Below are positions 18,444 through 26,976 of a stretch of 35,773 bases of DNA, one piece after another. Made by a program: the position numbers and the translations under genes. Position 1 is the stretch's first letter; every line of letters starts with the position of its first letter. The DNA is taken from assembly GCA_964532995.1 (NCBI GenBank), contig CAZHJN010000020.1, positions 1 to 35,773 of the forward strand, in the 5' to 3' direction. Source of the stretch: DTJG01 sp964532995. Lineage in GTDB: Bacteria; Ratteibacteria; UBA8468; B48-G9; DTJG01. The notes under the pieces were generated by a model that saw only the letters and a list, made by a program, of their open reading frames with translations, had not been told where the DNA came from and searched no databases.

Positions 18444-19073
18444 ATGCAAAAAAAATCAGGATTCACTCTCATTGAATTGCTTGTTGTGATCGCAATAATT
18501 GCAATACTTGCAGCGATAGTTCTTCCGGCTCTTTCAAGAGCAAGAGAAAATGCAAGAAGAGCTGTCTGCACCAATCACCTTAAACAGATAGGCATTGCCC
18601 TTGAAATGTATGCTGATGACAATGATGAATTCTACCCCTTTTGCAGAGGCACAATCGCCTGGGGTCAGAATCCTCCTGGCTGGATGGAACAGTTATTCCC
18701 TTACATAAATAATAAAGCTGTTTACAGGTGCCCTTCTTACCCTAAAGACATATCCGACTATCATTATTTTTTGAGTGCAAGAGCTGCATATATTGATGCA
18801 GGTTATCAGCAGGCTGCAACATGCAGAAAAAGAATCAGGTTCCCTTCAGCTTTTGTCCTTTCTGGCGATTGCAATTACAGATTTGTCGAACCCGATTGCG
18901 ACAAAGACGACTATACCCAGAACTGCACCGGATGGCAGGAAGATTCAACACACTGGAAACCCCACCATTCTGGCGGGCTGAATATTCTGTTTGCTGATGG
19001 ACATGTCAGCTGGCATTCAAAATATGAGCCGGGCTCTATGACATACAGATACGGCATCTTTTCTGACTGGTAA
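18444..19073 (+). CDS. Prepilin-type N-methylation protein with H-X9-DG C-terminus (DUF1559-like)
   Basis: This 209-residue protein starts with a type IV prepilin leader, MQKKSG followed by FTLIELLVVIAIIAILAAI, with the conserved Glu five residues after the cleavage point. The soluble part is Cys-rich and ends with H-SGGLNILFA-DG (H then nine residues then DG), the H-X9-DG signature found in large families of Planctomycetes and Lentisphaerae prepilin-like proteins. It would be processed by a prepilin peptidase and held in the membrane or a pseudopilus. Such proteins occur in many copies per genome with unknown role. Here it stands alone with its own promoter. Its stop ends two bases before the end of the opposing gene. 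Confidence 0.85.
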   Translation: MQKKSGFTLIELLVVIAIIAILAAIVLPALSRARENARRAVCTNHLKQIGIALEMYADDNDEFYPFCRGTIAWGQNPPGWMEQLFPYINNKAVYRCPSYPKDISDYHYFLSARAAYIDAGYQQAATCRKRIRFPSAFVLSGDCNYRFVEPDCDKDDYTQNCTGWQEDSTHWKPHHSGGLNILFADGHVSWHSKYEPGSMTYRYGIFSDW

Positions 19074-19075
19074 AA

Positions 19076-21619
19076 TCATTTCTTCAAAGCATCCTCAGGG
19101 ACAAGAATTTCCAAGGGATGCCTTGCCAGAAATGGCGGAATATCATAAAGTTCTATTATATTTCTCAAACTCCAGACAGATATACTCCATATCTGACCAT
19201 CACTTTTCTCAGGAACAACTATTGATATCTGGTCTTCAGCCATAACTTTATCACTTTCAAAAACAGTTTTCCCATTTTCATCTTTAATTACAACCTTTGT
19301 GTTTGCCCTGCAAACAGGAAAACCTATAACAAAACTGTATGTTCCTTCTGGTACAAAAAAGTATAAAACTTCTCCTTTCGGGAACCACTGTTTGAAAGGA
19401 ACTTTTTTGGGTTTTCCTGGTTCAACTGCTCTTGCAGCCCATATGGAAAGAGGTCTTCTATCAAATGTTATCAGGCAGGATTTCCAGTAGGTTGTTCCTG
19501 GGTCAAAAATATGTATCCCATCTTCAGGAATGTCTATTGTTATTGTGGCTTCTTGATTTTTTTCTGCTTTTACATCACCTTCGGTTATTATTTTTTCTTC
19601 AGGAGTCATCAATTTCCAGTGGCAATCCACAGTATGATTTGGAAATGGTTTATAGGTCAGGTTCAGTTTTTCGCCTTTTTTCCCTGCAAAGTAATATATC
19701 CCGGACTCAAGATATAATGGACTTTCATTTATTCCGCTGAATTTTTTCCCCATCTCTGGTTTTTTTTCAATGATCGGTACGATCTTTCCTGTGTACTGTT
19801 TTCCTGAAATCTCCACAACCTGCAAATCAGAAAATTTCCTGATATCTTCTGAAAATAACTTTCTTATTTCTTCTGCTTCTGGAATATCCTGTCTATCTTT
19901 CTTCCATCTTTCAACCTCCTGCCTATCAAGTCCCTCTATTTTCATCAATGCGGGAAACAGTCTTTCTCCAAATGTTTTCTTTGTGAAAAGCATTGGGAAA
20001 ACATGAATGAGTCCTGTATCCATTATTCGCCTTGAAAATACAATAAGTTCTTTGGCAGCACCTATAATTTTTTCATCATCTGCTTTGACTTTTGTTATCC
20101 TTTCATATTCCATTTTTAGCACTAGCCAGTGAAGATACATTGCAATCCTGTCAAGTCTTGCACAAACAGCAGGGTCTTTCTCTGCTTGATATGCCTGTTC
20201 AAGATCAAGAAGAGCAAGTTTCAAGGTTCTTGGAGTATGCCTCTCTCCCTTTGCCCATCTTTCGTAAATACGTCTGACAGGAATCTTTGCTTTTTTGAAA
20301 CAATTTTCAAAAAAATCTTCCAGAAGTTCATCAACATTTAAGTCGGCATTCCACATCAATTTTGATGCTAGCCAGTAACCAATTCCGTTTGGTCCCCAGT
20401 TGCAGCAGCTTTCAGCGGTATAACTGGTAAGTCCTATTTTTTTCATCTCCTTTATGAATTCTCCAAGCGCACGGTATCTGCCTGCTTTTGCTGCTCCTGG
20501 CATATCCCAGTCCCAGAGATAAACGCTGAAATAATCATAAACTCCAACACTTGCTCCAAGTTTTCTGAATTCCTCTGCCTGCTGCTGAAGAGTAAGTTTT
20601 ATTCCCCCTCTGAATCCAGTGGTCACCTCAACATGAACATTTGGTTCCAGATTAAAAGATGGCGGATTGCTGTGAAGGTGATACGCAAGAAGACCAACAT
20701 ATTTTCCTGGGAATTCTTTTTTCACTTCCTTTGCTACAAGGTTAGCAAGAAAGAAGACCTGATCACTGACAGAACCCAGCTTTTGACAATTTTCACATTC
20801 ACAGAACCCTCCTCCATCATTGGGTTCCACTGAAACCATCTTTGCATCAGGATTTTTTCTGAATGCATTCAGAACTCCTTCCATAACCCTTTTCTGTACT
20901 TCAGGATTGCTTATACATATTTGCGTTGGTTTTCTTTCACCGCCAACAAGTGAAAAGAGTTCAGGATTTTTATCAAATTCTTTTGACGGGATATATCTTT
21001 GATATGAATGTCCGGCAGAAACTCTTAATGAACCGCCCTGCCTGTTATACCTGCGCCAGTTTTCATAATCAAGTTTCAATTTCGGAGTCCTTGGTCCGTA
21101 TTCATACCATATGTTTCTCCAGTCAAATGATGGCTTTTCCCTTAAATCTATTGAAACTTTTATCTCTTTTTTCTCAGGAATCACATACCATACAGGATCA
21201 GGAAAATACCACCTGCAACCAATGGATTCAAGAAAACTGTAAATGCTGTGCTGCATCGCAATTTCACTATTTCCTATCAGCCATAAAATGTCTTTTTCAC
21301 TTTTTATGATGAATCCCTCTTCTCCAAGCAATTCTACCTTTTCCTGTTTAGATTTTTCAGGAAAATCCTTTGAGGTTCCAACAGCAATAGCATTCTTAAC
21401 CCCAGAGATGTTTTCAACTTTAATAACATTGAAACCTGTTTTAGCAATTCTGCCAAGATATTCAGCAAGTTCATTTGCACACTCAATGACTTTATCAGAA
21501 GCTGAATCGACCACAGCAATCTGGCACGGCTTTGATTTTTGTATTACAGCAAGTTCAGCACAAAAACAACTTCCACTTAACACGATTGCACAGATAAAAA
21601 TTTGCAGGTATTTTCTCAT
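19076..21619 (-). CDS. Exported DUF4838 protein with CxCxxC motif (copy 3)
   Basis: This 847-residue protein has a signal peptide (about 1-21). The N-terminal alpha/beta domain runs ~35-160 and includes ANELAEYL (48-55) and IGCRWYFPDP (133-142), as in GH67/GH20-type N-domains. The DUF4838 barrel follows, with EPNDGGGFCECENC (265-278); C273, C275 and C278 make a CxCxxC that could bind a metal. ESCCNWGPNGIGYW occurs near 406-419. The C-terminal ~230 residues are beta-rich. It is a paralogue of the protein at 32238-34724, with the same block order. It is last in the minus-strand operon; its ATG overlaps the upstream stop (ATGA) and GGGGAGGA precedes it. It is probably an extracytoplasmic glycan enzyme with unknown activity. 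Confidence 0.8.
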   Translation of the reverse strand: MRKYLQIFICAIVLSGSCFCAELAVIQKSKPCQIAVVDSASDKVIECANELAEYLGRIAKTGFNVIKVENISGVKNAIAVGTSKDFPEKSKQEKVELLGEEGFIIKSEKDILWLIGNSEIAMQHSIYSFLESIGCRWYFPDPVWYVIPEKKEIKVSIDLREKPSFDWRNIWYEYGPRTPKLKLDYENWRRYNRQGGSLRVSAGHSYQRYIPSKEFDKNPELFSLVGGERKPTQICISNPEVQKRVMEGVLNAFRKNPDAKMVSVEPNDGGGFCECENCQKLGSVSDQVFFLANLVAKEVKKEFPGKYVGLLAYHLHSNPPSFNLEPNVHVEVTTGFRGGIKLTLQQQAEEFRKLGASVGVYDYFSVYLWDWDMPGAAKAGRYRALGEFIKEMKKIGLTSYTAESCCNWGPNGIGYWLASKLMWNADLNVDELLEDFFENCFKKAKIPVRRIYERWAKGERHTPRTLKLALLDLEQAYQAEKDPAVCARLDRIAMYLHWLVLKMEYERITKVKADDEKIIGAAKELIVFSRRIMDTGLIHVFPMLFTKKTFGERLFPALMKIEGLDRQEVERWKKDRQDIPEAEEIRKLFSEDIRKFSDLQVVEISGKQYTGKIVPIIEKKPEMGKKFSGINESPLYLESGIYYFAGKKGEKLNLTYKPFPNHTVDCHWKLMTPEEKIITEGDVKAEKNQEATITIDIPEDGIHIFDPGTTYWKSCLITFDRRPLSIWAARAVEPGKPKKVPFKQWFPKGEVLYFFVPEGTYSFVIGFPVCRANTKVVIKDENGKTVFESDKVMAEDQISIVVPEKSDGQIWSISVWSLRNIIELYDIPPFLARHPLEILVPEDALKK

Positions 21620-22491
21620 ATTTCCTCCCCAAGATATTTTTTAAAGAACTCCAAAACCTTTTCCTGATATTCTGGGGTACCCTTTATTGAGGTATGAGAA
21701 CCATGGGTGACCAGCAATTCCTTTGGTTCAGGTGCTTTCTCAAACAGCCTTTTCGCATGCTCAAACGGAACAAACTCATCATCCTGAGAATGGATAATCA
21801 GAACCGGGCATTTTATTGACCAAATCCTGTTTTCAGGACTGTTAAGCATAAAATTTGACTGTAAAACAAATCTTCCAAGAACTCTTGAAAGAAAAGAAAA
21901 AACATATTTCAGCGGGCCAAAATTCTTATAATAATATGTGATCATTTCAGGAAAATTTGCAAATGCTGAGTCTGTTACCAGTGCCTTTATCTCTGTGTTC
22001 CCATCAGCAGCAATAATTCCCACTGCTGCTCCGAGTGAATATCCCCATACACCTATCCTGACATCTTTCGTCTTCTCATTCATTCGAATCCATTTTATGG
22101 CCGCGTTTACATCAAGGTGTTCTTTCAGGCCAAAGTGTGTGATTTTTCCTGAACTTTCTCCATGGGCTCTGAAATCAAAAAGAAACAGAGAAAATTCAGG
22201 ATACAAAAATTCAACAAAAGGCAGTATATCTGATTTATTTGCCGGATAACCATGAAGGCAGATAATTACTGCGTTTGAGTTCTTTGAATGGATGAACCAG
22301 CCAGAAAGTTTTTTACCGTCCTCAGTGTAGAATTCCACCTCTTCATACGGTAGATTGAGGTCAACAGGTTTAATCAAAACTGGCATTCTGGCAGGACTTA
22401 ATGCTCTGTACCCCATAATTATGGTAACAGCAATAATTATTATTGCTGCATCAATCAGAATCCGCCATATCATTCTTTTTTTTAGTTTCAC
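21616..22491 (-). CDS. Membrane-anchored alpha/beta hydrolase
   Basis: This 291-residue protein has one N-terminal transmembrane segment (~11-27) and then an alpha/beta-hydrolase core. The oxyanion region is CLHGYPAN (79-86), the nucleophile is Ser152 in GYSLGA (150-155), the acid is Asp238 in DDEFVP and the base is His266 in HGSH. It resembles BEM46/abhydrolase-12-type serine hydrolases, which are esterases or peptidase-like enzymes; the substrate is not known. The start is GTG-22491, overlapping the upstream TGA (GTGA). An ATG 18 bases later is an alternative with no ribosome site. The anchor suggests a site at the inner membrane with the catalytic domain probably outside. It may remove ester groups from glycans. 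Confidence 0.8.
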   Translation of the reverse strand: MKLKKRMIWRILIDAAIIIIAVTIIMGYRALSPARMPVLIKPVDLNLPYEEVEFYTEDGKKLSGWFIHSKNSNAVIICLHGYPANKSDILPFVEFLYPEFSLFLFDFRAHGESSGKITHFGLKEHLDVNAAIKWIRMNEKTKDVRIGVWGYSLGAAVGIIAADGNTEIKALVTDSAFANFPEMITYYYKNFGPLKYVFSFLSRVLGRFVLQSNFMLNSPENRIWSIKCPVLIIHSQDDEFVPFEHAKRLFEKAPEPKELLVTHGSHTSIKGTPEYQEKVLEFFKKYLGEEI

Positions 22492-23360
22492 AGTCCCAGC
22501 AATCTGATAGCGTTCTTTTTCGCTATCTTTTCAAATGCTTCCTGACTCAACTTCCCGCTGTCTCTTAATTTAATTAAAAATCCTGCAAGGGGAAGCTTTT
22601 GGTCTGGACTGCAAATATCAGTTCCAAAACAGAGTTTATCCTGAAACTCATTCAAAAACCTGACAGCATATTCTGGATCCCTGGCAAGTGCGTTATAACC
22701 GCTATTGGCAGAAAGGTCTCCCCAGAGATTTGGATATCTCCTCATAAGTTTGGGAACGACTCCTTCTTCTTTCACAGGATAAGCTGGATAGGTGGCTCTA
22801 TCAGCAACTGTTTCCAGAATTCCTATTTCAGACCAGAACGCAACACCATGGCCTAAAATTATAAGATCCGGAAACCTTCTCAATGTATTTTCCAGCTGGG
22901 GCAGTCCAATATCATCATACAGTCCATAGCCACAACCAAGCCTTGCGGATATATCAAAAATCAAAGGCAGTCCTGCTTTTTCCGCATGTTTGAAAAAATT
23001 CTGGCATTTTGGATCTTCAAAAGCGAGATTTGGCATAAATTCACCTATACCCTTGCATCCTCTTTTTTTGTAGTGCTCAAACCATATTGAAAAATCAGCA
23101 TCAGACCTGTTTCCGAGACCTCGTGGATCAAGATTGCAGAAAGGGAATAATCTTCCATCAGATTTCTGGCAGATTTCAATCACATCTTCGTTTGATTGCG
23201 GCAAATACTCTTCTGGCCCGATTAAGGGAAGGTATGCGCCTTTTTCAATACCGAGTTCATCATATCTTTTTATAACCTGTTCCGGGGTGGCAAATCTTGT
23301 TCTTCCATCTGCCAGCGGACATTCCTTTCTATAAGCGTGCGCGTGAATGTCTATAAACAT
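22488..23360 (-). CDS. Amidohydrolase-2 family TIM-barrel protein
   Basis: This 290-residue cytoplasmic protein has the amidohydrolase start FIDIHAH (2-8, HxH metal motif), GH at 170-171 in ILGHG, and a late Asp248 in FGTD (245-248). The family includes ACMSD-like decarboxylases and lactonases of sugar-acid pathways. At the strand where many members have a His ligand it reads LIFDISAR (133-140), so that ligand may be missing or replaced. A strong GGAGG precedes ATG-23360. Its 3' end overlaps the alpha/beta hydrolase gene by 4 bases. In a glycan operon a sugar-lactone or uronate-derived substrate is reasonable, but this is inference. Confidence 0.75.
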   Translation of the reverse strand: MFIDIHAHAYRKECPLADGRTRFATPEQVIKRYDELGIEKGAYLPLIGPEEYLPQSNEDVIEICQKSDGRLFPFCNLDPRGLGNRSDADFSIWFEHYKKRGCKGIGEFMPNLAFEDPKCQNFFKHAEKAGLPLIFDISARLGCGYGLYDDIGLPQLENTLRRFPDLIILGHGVAFWSEIGILETVADRATYPAYPVKEEGVVPKLMRRYPNLWGDLSANSGYNALARDPEYAVRFLNEFQDKLCFGTDICSPDQKLPLAGFLIKLRDSGKLSQEAFEKIAKKNAIRLLGL

Positions 23361-23372
23361 ACCCGCCTCCTT

Positions 23373-24518
23373 CTAAGGAGTTAACCTGCATTCCCACAGA
23401 AATCCGCTTCGTTCAAGATTATCTGTTTCAGCGGCATAAACTGTTCTGTTTTCCGTAATTGTAATGTGGTGTACAATCACACAGGCATCATTTATTTCAG
23501 AATCGTATATCCTTCCAAAGTTAATAAATTTATCTTTTTCTCTATCATAGGCAAAAACATATGTATTGTAATTTTCTCCGCCACCTCCGTAGATAAGACC
23601 ATCTTTTCCAATACACAATCCCGCAAGCCGTGTCCCTGGATAGGGTTTGCCAAGATATTTTACTTCAACATTTTTTGGGTCCAGACGCATAAGTCCACCT
23701 GAAACAGTCCCAATGTAAATATATCCATCATCTCCATTGAGCATTCCATCGATTCCACCTGTATCTGCGGTATAAAGTTTTGGAAGACTTTTTCTCAAAA
23801 ATTCTATTCTGTTTGTTTCCGGGTTGTATCTTAAAAGATTTGCGTTTGATGAACCCGCAACAGACCACTGACCCCATAGATTACCTTCATCATCAACAGC
23901 AGGAATATGAGGATAGCTTCCCACCCATTCAAAGTTGATTGCTTTATTCGTTTTCAGGTCATATCTGAAAAACTTCTGACAGGGCCAGGTAAAACCATAA
24001 ATAATTTTCCTTTTTCTATCCATAGCAATTGTCTGAATATACTCATGCGGACATGGAATACAGAGAATCTTTATCTCTTTTGTGTAAGGATTCAGTGAAA
24101 AAATCTTGCCACCTGGTGCATCAAGATATTCAAACGGCTCAATAAGCCCTGCGGTTGCGCCATAAATTATTCCATCATCAATGATCAGAGACCTGTGAAT
24201 TTTGATATCGTGTTTCTCACCCACATTTTCAAAGTGAAGGGATTCAAATTTCTTGGTCTCAGGATCAAATGTCCATAAAATATCGTTATCGGCAGCCGTG
24301 ATACCGCAGTAAACAAGCCCTGTATCAGGGTAATACTCAACCGTTGTGAATGAAATAAGATTGTGATAATAGTCTTTGTTTTTCGCCATAACTTCCGCAT
24401 AACTGGTTGCTGCTGTTTCTGTTCCCAGGGCACTGGCAATACCCATCTCTTTCTGCCAGTTTGTTATTGGCCTTGGAATGTTTTTCAATACATAAGCTTT
24501 TACCTTACAGGAACTCAT
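23373..24518 (-). CDS. Cytoplasmic beta-propeller protein (SMP-30/kelch-like)
   Basis: This 381-residue protein has no signal peptide. It shows repeated short blade patterns, such as GLVYCGITAADNDILWTFDPETKKF (residues ~67-91, with D-P-E-T-x-K), FRYDLKTNKAINF, LLRYNPETNRIEFL, LMRLDPKNVEVKYL and VFAYDREKDKFINF. Each is a strand pair ending in a turn of the type seen in six- or seven-bladed propellers. The family is not certain; SMP-30/gluconolactonase-like and kelch-like proteins are possible. The neighbour amidohydrolase would suit a lactone-type reaction, but no metal-binding residues can be assigned. The ribosome site GGGAGGG is strong. Gaps to both neighbours are about 12 bases, so it belongs to the operon. 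Confidence 0.65.
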   Translation of the reverse strand: MSSCKVKAYVLKNIPRPITNWQKEMGIASALGTETAATSYAEVMAKNKDYYHNLISFTTVEYYPDTGLVYCGITAADNDILWTFDPETKKFESLHFENVGEKHDIKIHRSLIIDDGIIYGATAGLIEPFEYLDAPGGKIFSLNPYTKEIKILCIPCPHEYIQTIAMDRKRKIIYGFTWPCQKFFRYDLKTNKAINFEWVGSYPHIPAVDDEGNLWGQWSVAGSSNANLLRYNPETNRIEFLRKSLPKLYTADTGGIDGMLNGDDGYIYIGTVSGGLMRLDPKNVEVKYLGKPYPGTRLAGLCIGKDGLIYGGGGENYNTYVFAYDREKDKFINFGRIYDSEINDACVIVHHITITENRTVYAAETDNLERSGFLWECRLTP

Positions 24519-24529
24519 TTTCCCTCCCT

Positions 24530-26665
24530 TTATATTGACAGAAATATTCTTTTTTTTGGTTTAATTTCCACATGTTTCTTTTCATTTTGAAAGCAAACAG
24601 TTCTTTTTACGACGAAATCATTACCATTATATAATGATAAGTGCAGTTTATCTTTTTTCACATTACATGAAGCAAGAATATTTCCTTCTATCAGGATATT
24701 TTTGAACGATAGATTTTCCCTGATATTTTCTTGTCTGACGCCTGGAAATAGAACAATATTTTCGCCATTTGAGCAGACGAGCATCTCTGTAATTGCCCAG
24801 AGAAATGTGCCATGTGCTGTAACAAACCAGTTCCTTGAAATAAGATTATGAAGCCAGATGTATTCAGCAATGCCACCGAATGAATTTGTCGCTCCAGTAG
24901 CATTTTCAATGTACTTTTGGGCAAGAGGATTTTTATTTCTCGCAAGGAATATTGAAGCAATCAATTCTGCCCAGGGAAAAATCATACACCTCATCCTTGA
25001 AGAATGGCCCCAGCCAAGACCTGATTGTTCCTTCACATCATTTACAAACTTCTTAAAGGTTCGCATCTTATCAACACCGTTTAATTTTTCAAGTATAATC
25101 AGAGCGAGAATCGTTCCGACATTCAGGTTTCCAAAACCACTATGGGAAAACAGAATCCCATCTTTTACATTGTTTTCAAGAGTTTTCATCAAACCGTTTC
25201 TTACATCTCTGTAAAAACCGGTATCAATGTTTTTCCCAAGGATATCCGCTGCCCTGACAATGTTTTCTATACCTTTGATAATGAGAGCAGTTGTCCATGT
25301 ATCTGAAACCCTTTCAAAACTTGACTCATCAAGTGATGCACAGGATTTGACCCTTATTCCCTTTTCATAATTCTCAATCCATCCGTATATAAGAAAATCA
25401 ATGGTTTCTTTCATAACAGGAAAAACATTTTTCAAAAATTTCATGTCACCTGTATATTCATAATAATTCCAGCAGGAAAGTGCAATATCCCCATTAAGAT
25501 GAATCTGATTAACCTTGAGAGCCTCCGGATCATGTCCATAAAAGTCTAAATTCCATCCATAGTAAGCCCCTTTCGCACCAAACTTTCCTGCGTTTTCTCT
25601 CGCTTTTTCCAAACCATAAAGCCAGAATTCTGTAATCTTTTTTGCTTCTTCGATGTGATTTGTTCTTAATAAACCTATCTGGTCAAATAAAGCGTCCCAG
25701 TACACAAGACAACCGTGATTGTTGGGAAAAACAGCAGAAGGAATAATGGCACCTGTTTTGAACTGAACTGCTTTCAGAAGATATTTACTCAATCTGTAAA
25801 TATAATCTGTGTCGTTTGAAATATGGATCTGTGAAACCTTTGAGTATTTTTTCCACAATTCTCTATGGGAAGTATAAATCTTCTGAAATCCCTGTTTTTT
25901 AAATTTCCTGACAGTATCAAAAGCCACTTTTTCAAAATCAGAACTATCCATGCTATCCACCAGACAGCTGACACAGCAAAGTGCATCACCTTTTTTCAAA
26001 TTTTTTATCTGAATAAACACATTTCCAGCTAGATACGGAAAAACCGGAGCATTTTTATCAAATAATGTATCAAAGGGTTTCACCACAGCACAGGCAGGTG
26101 CCAGCACATCCATAAGCCCGATTCCCTGAAAAGGAGCATGACCTGAATTTCTGTAATCGGCTTTAATCATGCTGTTTTCTATGGAATATCTCACAGGCTC
26201 TGAAAGTTGATCAATGAGTTTCCGCGTGTATGTGATGCGATTATCATCAAGAGCAAAAAGGACTGAACCGCCTTCAGGAAATTTCCGGAAATTGAATTCA
26301 AGAACAAAAAGGTGGTTATTTGTAAGAAGGGATCTCAACTTAAATTCAAATGGTTCTGCTGAAATCAGGGTCGTCAATACACCTGTTTCAGGGTCAAAAG
26401 ATTGCTTTGAACCTGCTATTTCAACAGGACCTGCTGGAGAAATGAGGTGATACTTCGCCCTTAGAAGTGGCAGAGGATCTGATTTTTGAAAAGTTTTTCT
26501 ATCAAGTTTATACCAGTAAGCAAAATTTCCATTGATCTGGTCCTTAAAGCTCATTGCTCCAGACCAATCAAGATATAACAGGTCAACACCATTGCCCAGC
26601 ACGCAGTAGCTGTATTCTCTATTTTGGAAATAACCAGGAACTTTGATATTTATCACCTTTGTCAC
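24530..26665 (-). CDS. (alpha/alpha)6-barrel glycoside hydrolase, GH65/GH95-like
   Basis: This 711-residue protein has no signal peptide. The N-terminal ~270 residues are a beta-sandwich. A linker HRELWKKYSK (~279-288) leads into an (alpha/alpha)6 barrel with VYWDALF (~333-339), DESSFERVSDTW (~456-467) and GWGHSSRMRC later. The layout resembles GH65/GH95/GH142-type enzymes, though no family is assigned. The acidic residues in the DESSFE segment are candidate catalysts. The start is GTG-26665, four bases after the upstream stop, with a poor ribosome site, so coupling with the small upstream gene is likely. A second GTG at 26656 is possible. Probable function: removal of a terminal sugar from oligosaccharides in the cytoplasm. 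Confidence 0.7.
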   Translation of the reverse strand: MTKVINIKVPGYFQNREYSYCVLGNGVDLLYLDWSGAMSFKDQINGNFAYWYKLDRKTFQKSDPLPLLRAKYHLISPAGPVEIAGSKQSFDPETGVLTTLISAEPFEFKLRSLLTNNHLFVLEFNFRKFPEGGSVLFALDDNRITYTRKLIDQLSEPVRYSIENSMIKADYRNSGHAPFQGIGLMDVLAPACAVVKPFDTLFDKNAPVFPYLAGNVFIQIKNLKKGDALCCVSCLVDSMDSSDFEKVAFDTVRKFKKQGFQKIYTSHRELWKKYSKVSQIHISNDTDYIYRLSKYLLKAVQFKTGAIIPSAVFPNNHGCLVYWDALFDQIGLLRTNHIEEAKKITEFWLYGLEKARENAGKFGAKGAYYGWNLDFYGHDPEALKVNQIHLNGDIALSCWNYYEYTGDMKFLKNVFPVMKETIDFLIYGWIENYEKGIRVKSCASLDESSFERVSDTWTTALIIKGIENIVRAADILGKNIDTGFYRDVRNGLMKTLENNVKDGILFSHSGFGNLNVGTILALIILEKLNGVDKMRTFKKFVNDVKEQSGLGWGHSSRMRCMIFPWAELIASIFLARNKNPLAQKYIENATGATNSFGGIAEYIWLHNLISRNWFVTAHGTFLWAITEMLVCSNGENIVLFPGVRQENIRENLSFKNILIEGNILASCNVKKDKLHLSLYNGNDFVVKRTVCFQNEKKHVEIKPKKRIFLSI

Positions 26666-26669
26666 AGTT

Positions 26670-26963
26670 TCAGACTGTAAAATCTAAGTCTGCGATACCG
26701 TCAGGATAAACTCTTTCCTCAATATACCTTTGAACAGGGATATGTTCAGGATGTTCCATATATCTTTTAAAACTTTCGGTATCATCAAAAACTGCGTGAA
26801 ACATAACATCATAACTGTGAGGTCCCTGAATCTGATTCACAAAAACCTCTGACATCCTTATCAGTTGAATTTTATCCTGCAGTGATTTTAGTTGTTTAAC
26901 AATCTCAGGCAGATCCTTTTTGTAATTATCCTTTATCCTGAACATAACATAATGCTGGTGCAT
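26670..26963 (-). CDS. Dabb-family small protein (stress-responsive alpha/beta barrel)
   Basis: This 97-residue protein has the Dabb layout: HQHYVMFRIKD at the N-terminus, a helix ending near 35, SYDVMFHAVFDDTESFKRYMEHPEH (50-74) and a C-terminal strand. Dabb proteins are dimeric ferredoxin-like barrels; several work as enzymes or are of unknown role. The end HPEH with later VQRYIEE is typical of the family. GGAG lies seven bases before ATG-26963; an upstream ATG (26970) is too close to it. It sits in the operon between the SGNH esterase and the glycosidase. A role in sugar-acid or aromatic metabolism is a guess only. Confidence 0.8.
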   Translation of the reverse strand: MHQHYVMFRIKDNYKKDLPEIVKQLKSLQDKIQLIRMSEVFVNQIQGPHSYDVMFHAVFDDTESFKRYMEHPEHIPVQRYIEERVYPDGIADLDFTV

Positions 26964-26976
26964 CTTTCATCTCCTG

